From Bacillota bacterium (lineage in GTDB: Bacteria > Bacillota > Dethiobacteria > DTU022 > UBA8154): a DNA stretch of 54,519 nt. Position numbers and translations under genes: made by a program. Location of the stretch: positions 1 through 54,519 of the forward strand of contig DUQX01000102.1 of the NCBI GenBank assembly GCA_012837615.1, in the 5' to 3' direction. This document shows positions 48,982-54,519 of the stretch, piece by piece; the stretch's first letter is position 1; every line of letters starts with the position of its first letter. The notes beneath the pieces are model-generated. The model was not told the origin of the DNA. It saw nothing but the letters and a program-made list of their open reading frames with translations, and ran no database searches.

Positions 48982-49734
48982 GTGAGAAAATTTTGTCTGG
49001 CGCTCTCCTTTTTAACGGTTATCCCCTGCAGCCCGCGCCCCCCTATCGAACGCGGGGAACTGGCTGCTGCCGCGGCTTATTTCCCCCTGGTTGGCGCGGT
49101 GCTGGGGCTGCTCTTGGGAGGCGTTGCTTACCTGCTGTACCCGCTGGTAACCCCCGGGCCGCTGGCGGTAATGATCTTTGTCGCGGCATTTTTCTTAACC
49201 CGCGGGCTGCATCTTGACGGACTGGCCGATACCGCCGACGGCCTTATCGGAGCGATGGACAGGGAAAAAGCGCTGAAGATCATGCGGGACAGCGTTGTCG
49301 GCCCGATGGGGGTATGCGCGCTCCTTTTTGTCTACCTCTTTAAATATGCTGCCCTGCTTGCCATAAACGCCCCCTTTTTCCCCCTGGCCGTATTCTCACT
49401 TCCATTCTGCGGACGCTGGGCCATGGTCCTGGCCGGCGCGGCATTCGCCCCTGCCAGGCCGGAGGGTCTGGGGAACCGGTTTATTGGCGAGCTGGGGTGG
49501 AGGCATTTTCTGTATGCCTCCCTTTTAGGAGCCGCAGTGATTGCGGCGCTGGCCTGTTTTTATAGTAATTTTATTCCCCCCATGCTCTGCGGAATTGCGG
49601 TAGCCATTATTTTCTCGCTGCTCCTCTCCTCCTATGCCGCCGGAAGGCTTGGCGGCCTGACCGGGGATATCCTCGGCGCGGTGAACGAGATCGCCGAGGC
49701 GGGCTTTCTGCTGGGGGTGATTATATGGAGCTAA
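48982..49734 (+). CDS. cobS: Adenosylcobinamide-GDP ribazoletransferase
   Basis: GLHLDGLADTADGL, MRDSVVGPMGV. Confidence 0.95.
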   Translation: MRKFCLALSFLTVIPCSPRPPIERGELAAAAAYFPLVGAVLGLLLGGVAYLLYPLVTPGPLAVMIFVAAFFLTRGLHLDGLADTADGLIGAMDREKALKIMRDSVVGPMGVCALLFVYLFKYAALLAINAPFFPLAVFSLPFCGRWAMVLAGAAFAPARPEGLGNRFIGELGWRHFLYASLLGAAVIAALACFYSNFIPPMLCGIAVAIIFSLLLSSYAAGRLGGLTGDILGAVNEIAEAGFLLGVIIWS

Positions 49735-51137
49735 AAGGTAAAAGAATTCCAGTAAGCGGGAAAGGCAGCAGAAAAACCAACGGCAGAAAAACTAACAGAA
49801 ACATTTATAGAAGAAATAACGGGAAAAGGGAGGACGCTGGTGAACATGCCCTTGGCAGGGAGTTCATGGGGGAGTTCATAAATGACAGAGATTCCGTAAA
49901 AGGTGGGAGGTACATAAACGGGGATTCCCAAATCAGGAAGATCGCGGACGGGGAGGCCGGCGGCCATGGGGGCAACGTCTATGCCGCCGCCGCGGCACAC
50001 GGCCTCAGGCCGGAGGATTTTTGCGATTTCAGTAGCAATATCAACCCGCTCGGTCCGCCCCCCGGGCTGCTTTCCGAGCTGAAAAAGCACCTGGAGCAGG
50101 AAATCTGCCGCTATCCCGCTCCCCAGGCCGCACCTTTCCGCGCTGCCCTGGCCCGGGATCTGGGCATCCCCGAGGAGCGGCTGCTCATCGGCAACGGCGC
50201 CAACGAGCTTATTCACCTGTTCTTTCTCTGGAAGAGGCCGAAAAAGGTGCTTATCCCCGCGCCGACTTTTTCTGAATACGCAAGGGCGGCGCGGCTGGCC
50301 GGGGCAAAGGTGGAATATTTCCGCCTTCTTCCCGAAAAGGCGTTCTCCAAAGAAAAACTTGTTGCACAAGTACAGATGAGCGGCAGCGATTTAATTGTCT
50401 TTTGCAACCCCAACAACCCCACGGGGATGTATTACCCGCGAGAGCTGCTGGAAGAGATAGCCCTGGCAGTGGCAGAAAAAGGTGTGGCGGTTTTCATTGA
50501 CGAGAGCTTTTTCCCCTTTACGGGGCGTTCCGCTTCGGAGAGCTTCTCCGGATCAGTTTTCCGTTCTGCCTCCGGTCCGGGTTCTGCTGTCTCCTGCCCG
50601 GTTCCCGGCGCTCCCTGTTCGGGCCATAGCGCCGAACCCGAAAATGCGGGGAGCAGCTGCGGCGACCTCTGGGCGGTCGCCTCGCTTACCAAGCTCTGGG
50701 CGCTGCCGGGCCTTCGCCTGGGCTACCTGCTTGGCCCCCCGGAAGGTATCAGGAGCCTAACCGAAAACGGCGATCCCTGGAGGGTTAACGCTCTTGCCCA
50801 GCGGGCGGGGAATTACTGCCTTTTCCAAAAGCAGCACATCAGGGATTCGCTGGAGCTGGTCAAAGGCGAGCGGGAGTTCCTGCTGCGGGAGCTGGAAAAA
50901 ATTGATGGGTTGAAGGTTTACCCGGGGGAGGCCAATTACCTTCTCCTCAGAGGATTATCCGGCGGCTTCTCCAGCGCGGATCTCTGCCGGAAGCTCGCTT
51001 CCCGCGGGATTCTGATCCGCGATGCCTCGAACTTCCCCGCCCTCGACCGCAGCTATTTCCGCATTGCGGTGCGCCCGCGCCGGGAAAACCTCCGCCTGCT
51101 TTCCGCATTACGGGATTATGTATGCGGAGTTATGTAA
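49725..51137 (+). CDS. cobD: Threonine-phosphate decarboxylase-like aminotransferase with N-terminal extension and internal insert
   Basis: HGGNVYAAAAAHGLRPEDFCDFSSNINPLGPP, CNPNNPTG, SLTKLWALPGLRLGY; start overlaps cobS. Confidence 0.9.
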   Translation: MELKGKRIPVSGKGSRKTNGRKTNRNIYRRNNGKREDAGEHALGREFMGEFINDRDSVKGGRYINGDSQIRKIADGEAGGHGGNVYAAAAAHGLRPEDFCDFSSNINPLGPPPGLLSELKKHLEQEICRYPAPQAAPFRAALARDLGIPEERLLIGNGANELIHLFFLWKRPKKVLIPAPTFSEYARAARLAGAKVEYFRLLPEKAFSKEKLVAQVQMSGSDLIVFCNPNNPTGMYYPRELLEEIALAVAEKGVAVFIDESFFPFTGRSASESFSGSVFRSASGPGSAVSCPVPGAPCSGHSAEPENAGSSCGDLWAVASLTKLWALPGLRLGYLLGPPEGIRSLTENGDPWRVNALAQRAGNYCLFQKQHIRDSLELVKGEREFLLRELEKIDGLKVYPGEANYLLLRGLSGGFSSADLCRKLASRGILIRDASNFPALDRSYFRIAVRPRRENLRLLSALRDYVCGVM

Positions 51138-51253
51138 ATAGTTATGTAAATAAGTGTTTATTAGAATCGGCATGTCCACAGAAACGGTGCAAACTTAGTT
51201 TGCAAACCGGAAGTGTGGAACAGCTGTACCGATGCAAAATTTTGGAGGTACAT

Positions 51254-52387
51254 ATGAAATTAAATGAAAGAATAAGAAAAACGCTTTCCCAGATCAAGGC
51301 ACTGGATCAGGAGGCAATGGAAAAAGTACGGCAAAGGCAGGATATGCTTACCAAGCCGCTGGGCAGCCTGGGGCGCCTGGAAGCGCTCTCCGTGCAGCTT
51401 GCCGGGATTACCGGCGGAAGTTTTCCCCCGGGAGCAAAGAAAAAGGTGGTCCTCTTTGCCGCCGACCATGGGGTGGTCAGCGAGGGCGTCAGCGCTTACC
51501 CGCAGGAGGTTACCGTGCAAATGGTCGCCAACATCGTCAACGGGGGCGCGGCGATCAATGTCCTTTCCCGTCAGGCCGGAGCGGAGGTCCGGGTGATCGA
51601 TATCGGTGTGGGCGTTCCCCTGGATATTGACGGCGTTACCGCGGCGAAGGTAAGGCCCGGCACGGGCAATTTCAGCAGGGAAGAGGCTATGACCCGCCGG
51701 GAAGCTGAAGAGGCGTTGCTGGTGGGTATATCCGCTGCCGAAGAGGAGGTGGCCTCCGGTACCGGGCTTCTGGCAACGGGCGAGATGGGGATCGGCAATA
51801 CGACGGCCAGCAGCGCGGTTATGGCCGCCCTCACCGGTTACGATCCCGCGCTGGTTGTGGGCAGGGGGACGGGGCTGGATGACGCGCAGCTGGAGAACAA
51901 GGTGCGCATCGTGGAAAGGGCCCTGGCCCTTCACAAGCCCGATCCCGCCGACCCGGTGTCCGTTTTGAGCAAGGTGGGCGGGTTGGAGATCGCCGGCCTG
52001 GCCGGCCTAATCCTGGGCGCCGCTTCTTTACGCTGCCCGGTAGTTATCGACGGCTTTATTTCCACGGTAGCTTCCCTGCTGGCGGTAAAGATGAACCCCC
52101 TGGCGGCGGGTTACCTGATCCCCTCTCATCTTTCCCAGGAGTCGGGGCATGCCCTTCTGCTGAACTACATGGATCTCAAGCCCTATTTCAACCTGGAAAT
52201 GCGATTGGGAGAGGGAACGGGCGCTGTTCTGGCGATGCACCTTGTCGAAGCGGCGGCGCGGATCCTGCAGGAGATGTCCACCTTTGACGAGGCCGGTGTC
52301 AGCAATAAAGATTCTGTTGAAAAAGAGGCCGGCTGTAAGAAAGGGGCAGGTGTAAAGAAGGGCGTGCCTAACATAAAGGAACAATGA
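51254..52387 (+). CDS. cobT: Nicotinate-nucleotide--dimethylbenzimidazole phosphoribosyltransferase
   Basis: LTKPLGSLGRLE, FAADHGVVSEGVSAYPQEVT, GEMGIGNTTASSA; ATG 51254 after TTGGAGGT. Confidence 0.96.
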   Translation: MKLNERIRKTLSQIKALDQEAMEKVRQRQDMLTKPLGSLGRLEALSVQLAGITGGSFPPGAKKKVVLFAADHGVVSEGVSAYPQEVTVQMVANIVNGGAAINVLSRQAGAEVRVIDIGVGVPLDIDGVTAAKVRPGTGNFSREEAMTRREAEEALLVGISAAEEEVASGTGLLATGEMGIGNTTASSAVMAALTGYDPALVVGRGTGLDDAQLENKVRIVERALALHKPDPADPVSVLSKVGGLEIAGLAGLILGAASLRCPVVIDGFISTVASLLAVKMNPLAAGYLIPSHLSQESGHALLLNYMDLKPYFNLEMRLGEGTGAVLAMHLVEAAARILQEMSTFDEAGVSNKDSVEKEAGCKKGAGVKKGVPNIKEQ

Positions 52388-52444
52388 GTAACATTGAAGA
52401 ATAGTTATGATCAATACAAAGTCTAGAATTGTGAGGAAGCAGCA

Positions 52445-53038
52445 ATGAAAATCTATCTTATCCGGCACGGGTTAACGGAATCGAACAAACAAAAGCTCTA
52501 TACCGGGTGGACCGACGTGGATCTCGCACCCGAAGGGGTTGCACAGGTGGAAGCGCTGGCCTCCGGCTTCTCCGGCGAGGAGATCACCGGGCTTTTCAGC
52601 AGCGACCTGCGCCGCGCCGTAAAGACGGCGGAGATCATCGGCGCCGGCCACGGCCTGAAGCCGGAGCCGAGCCCGCTGCTGCGGGAGATAAACTTTGGGG
52701 CTTGGGAAGGACTACGCTACGAGGAAATACTGGCATCGTATGAAGATGAACTGCACCGCTGGTACAACGATCCCTTTATGTGCGCTCCCCCGGGAGGTGA
52801 AAGCCTGCGCCAGGTCTTCACCAGGGTCAATTCATTCCTGGACGACCTCTGGGAACAGGAAAACAAAGGCACCTTTGTCATCGTCAGCCACGGTGGGGCG
52901 ATCCGCAGCGTCCTTCACCACTATCTGGGGTTGGAAAAGGACCGTTTTTTTGAGCTGGCCGTAGACAACGCCGCGGTGAGCCTGCTGGAAAAAGACGCTC
53001 AGGGAATCCGGGTATCCTATATGAACAAACGTCTGTGA
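52445..53038 (+). CDS. cobC: Alpha-ribazole phosphatase-like histidine phosphatase
   Basis: LIRHGLTESN, FSSDLRRAVKTAEII, VSHGGAIRSVLHH. Confidence 0.9.
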   Translation: MKIYLIRHGLTESNKQKLYTGWTDVDLAPEGVAQVEALASGFSGEEITGLFSSDLRRAVKTAEIIGAGHGLKPEPSPLLREINFGAWEGLRYEEILASYEDELHRWYNDPFMCAPPGGESLRQVFTRVNSFLDDLWEQENKGTFVIVSHGGAIRSVLHHYLGLEKDRFFELAVDNAAVSLLEKDAQGIRVSYMNKRL

Positions 53039-53129
53039 GCCGGGTTCGCAGCTTATTAAAGGGCTGAAATATCTGATAACAGGGCTGCAATAATGTGGTA
53101 ACAGCCGTTGTATTAGGCATCATGCGCAA

Positions 53130-53831
53130 GTGGAGGGGGTTCGCTGGTCTATGAAAGGAAAATCGGAAGGAAAATCCGGAGAAAAAGTCTTTGTATCCTG
53201 GAGCGGGGGGAAGGATGCCTACCTGGCGCTGCTTAAGGCCAGGGAGCAGGGGCTGAACGTTTATACACTGGCAACTTTCATCAGCATGGATGGAAAGAGT
53301 ATGTCCCATGCCCTCCATCCGGGGCTGCTGCAGGAGCAGGCCGCTGCCCTGGGCCTCCCGTTGGAGGTGGAAAGGGTGACCTGGGAAAGTTACGAAGATG
53401 GATTTATGCGGCTTACAAGCAGGTTAAAAGAAAAAGGGATCCGCGGCGGGGTTTTTGGCGATATCAACCTGTCCCAGCACCGGGAGTGGGTGGAGAAAGC
53501 CTGCGGGCGCGTTGCCCTGGCGCCTTACCTGCCGCTGTGGGGAATGAAAGAAAAGGAAGTGCTTGCGGAACTGCTGGGCAGGGGGGCGCGGCTGGTCGTG
53601 GTCTCTTTGCGCAGCGATCTGCTGGACGAAAAGTGGCTGGGGAAGGAAATTGATGACGATTTTTGTGAAATGTGCGTGCGCAAAGGTATCTCGCCCTGCG
53701 GGGAAAACGGAGAGTACCATACCCTGGTGGTGGACGGCCCGCTCTTTAAAAGCCCCGTGCGGTTCAGGCGCGGCGGTACCTTTAAAGAAAAAGACCACCT
53801 TTTTTTAAAAATCAAACCCGGGAGCGGATGA
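53130..53831 (+). CDS. DUF71/COG2102 Dph6-like ATP-pyrophosphatase
   Basis: VSWSGGKDAYLALLKA, FGDINLSQHREW, GENGEYHTLVVDGPLF; starts at 53130 or ATG 53151. Confidence 0.9.
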   Translation: MEGVRWSMKGKSEGKSGEKVFVSWSGGKDAYLALLKAREQGLNVYTLATFISMDGKSMSHALHPGLLQEQAAALGLPLEVERVTWESYEDGFMRLTSRLKEKGIRGGVFGDINLSQHREWVEKACGRVALAPYLPLWGMKEKEVLAELLGRGARLVVVSLRSDLLDEKWLGKEIDDDFCEMCVRKGISPCGENGEYHTLVVDGPLFKSPVRFRRGGTFKEKDHLFLKIKPGSG

Positions 53832-53832
53832 A

Positions 53833-53994
53833 ATGATCTCCAATGTAGAAAGAGTTATTAAAAAGTCATTAGAAGATGCCAAAAACGAAGGGTTGGAAAA
53901 AGTGGCTAAACAAATGCTCTTAGATGGCGAAAACATTGAAAAAATAATAAAATACACCGGCCTTTCCAAAGAAAAAATTGAAAAGCTGAAATAG
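53833..53994 (+). CDS. 53-aa protein resembling the C-terminal tail of Rpn/PD-(D/E)XK transposase-like proteins
   Basis: MISNVERVIKKSLEDAKNEGLEKVAKQMLLDGENIEKIIKYTGLSKEKIEKLK; starts 1 nt after the previous stop. Confidence 0.6.
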   Translation: MISNVERVIKKSLEDAKNEGLEKVAKQMLLDGENIEKIIKYTGLSKEKIEKLK

Positions 53995-54057
53995 CTATTA
54001 AAATATTATTTAAGTTACCTTGCTTATAACAGTATTTTTGATTATTATAATAAAACG

Positions 54058-54085
54058 CCCGGGAGAAGTTCTTGCTCCCGGGTTT
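54058..54085 (+). terminator. Terminator at the end of the cobalamin cluster
   Basis: CCCGGGAG-aagttcttg-CTCCCGGG then TTTA. Confidence 0.65.
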
Positions 54086-54231
54086 ATAGGTTTATATCTG
54101 TAATGCTTTTGCAAAAATAAAACAGTATTATTTTACCTCTGCACCGGCTGGAAAAAACTTCTTGCTTTACCGGGGGGGCAGTATTTATTATAATAATGCC
54201 ATGACGCTAGTGACAAAAGGAGATGAAGTAT

Positions 54232-54519
54232 TTGCTTTCCCCCCCCCGGAGACATCATGCCCGCCCCCACAGGGCTCTTAATTACATACTGATATTTTTG
54301 CTGCTGCTATCCGTTGTATCCGCCCTTTACGCCGCTGCTATTTTCCATTCCCCTTCAAAAGATATGCGCGAATTGGAGATCACCGTGCGCTACAGCGACG
54401 CGGAGATCTTTGCCGCGCGCGCGGGTCTCTCCATCGACGATACCCTGCTTTTCCTAAAGGAGCGCGGGGTGACCTCCATCGGGGTCGCCGAGTACTACCT
54501 CTGGAAACTGCGGCGCGAT
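54232..54519 (+). CDS. DUF5693-like membrane protein, N-terminal part (runs off the window)
   Basis: TTG after AAAAGGAGATG; TM segment then LEITVRYSDAEIFAARAGLSIDDTLLFLKERGVTSIGVAEYYLWKL, similar to the protein at 35212-37503. Confidence 0.7.
   Translation, partial: MLSPPRRHHARPHRALNYILIFLLLLSVVSALYAAAIFHSPSKDMRELEITVRYSDAEIFAARAGLSIDDTLLFLKERGVTSIGVAEYYLWKLRRD

Overview
The window is a low-to-mid GC Firmicutes (spore-forming, Clostridia-like) chromosomal segment, judged from spoIID, a degenerate SpoIIQ-like M23 protein, spoIIID, mreB/mbl and the large SRP RNA. All family calls come from reading the sequence and supplied translations; no database search was run. Backbone content: tRNA-Ser (partial), tRNA-Arg(ACG), tadA, purL, tRNA-Ser(GGA), SRP RNA, dnaX-ybaB-recR, ywmB-like, murA, spoIID, M23, spoIIID, mreB-like. 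Accessory content: (i) a sigma54-type operon encoding a polytopic membrane protein, an unannotated 32-aa single-TM protein and a TAT-signal metallo-beta-lactamase-fold hydrolase, with a nearby sigma54 activator; (ii) a molybdenum-related region (modABC, YqeB/EF2563-like, XdhC-like) followed by a translationally coupled THEP1-like NTPase / SAM methyltransferase / ECF-transporter operon; (iii) a RAYT transposase with flanking REP-like repeats plus dispersed copies; (iv) a solitary Dam-type methylase; (v) a PHP protein plus divergent adenine-deaminase-like protein; (vi) a riboswitch-headed cobalamin salvage cluster (btuF, cobU, cbiB, cobS, cobD-like, cobT, cobC, DUF71/Dph6-like); (vii) two DUF5693-like proteins, the second truncated at the window end. 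The strongest new signal is that the same 24-bp palindrome architecture (CGTTATNC-N8-GYATAACG) occurs as a pair upstream of modA and as a pair upstream of the NTPase-methyltransferase-ECF operon. This suggests both belong to one ModE-like molybdenum/tungsten regulon and gives a clue to the role of an otherwise unassigned ECF system. The second is a near-consensus sigma54 promoter with repeated upstream half-sites ahead of the membrane protein/TAT-hydrolase operon.
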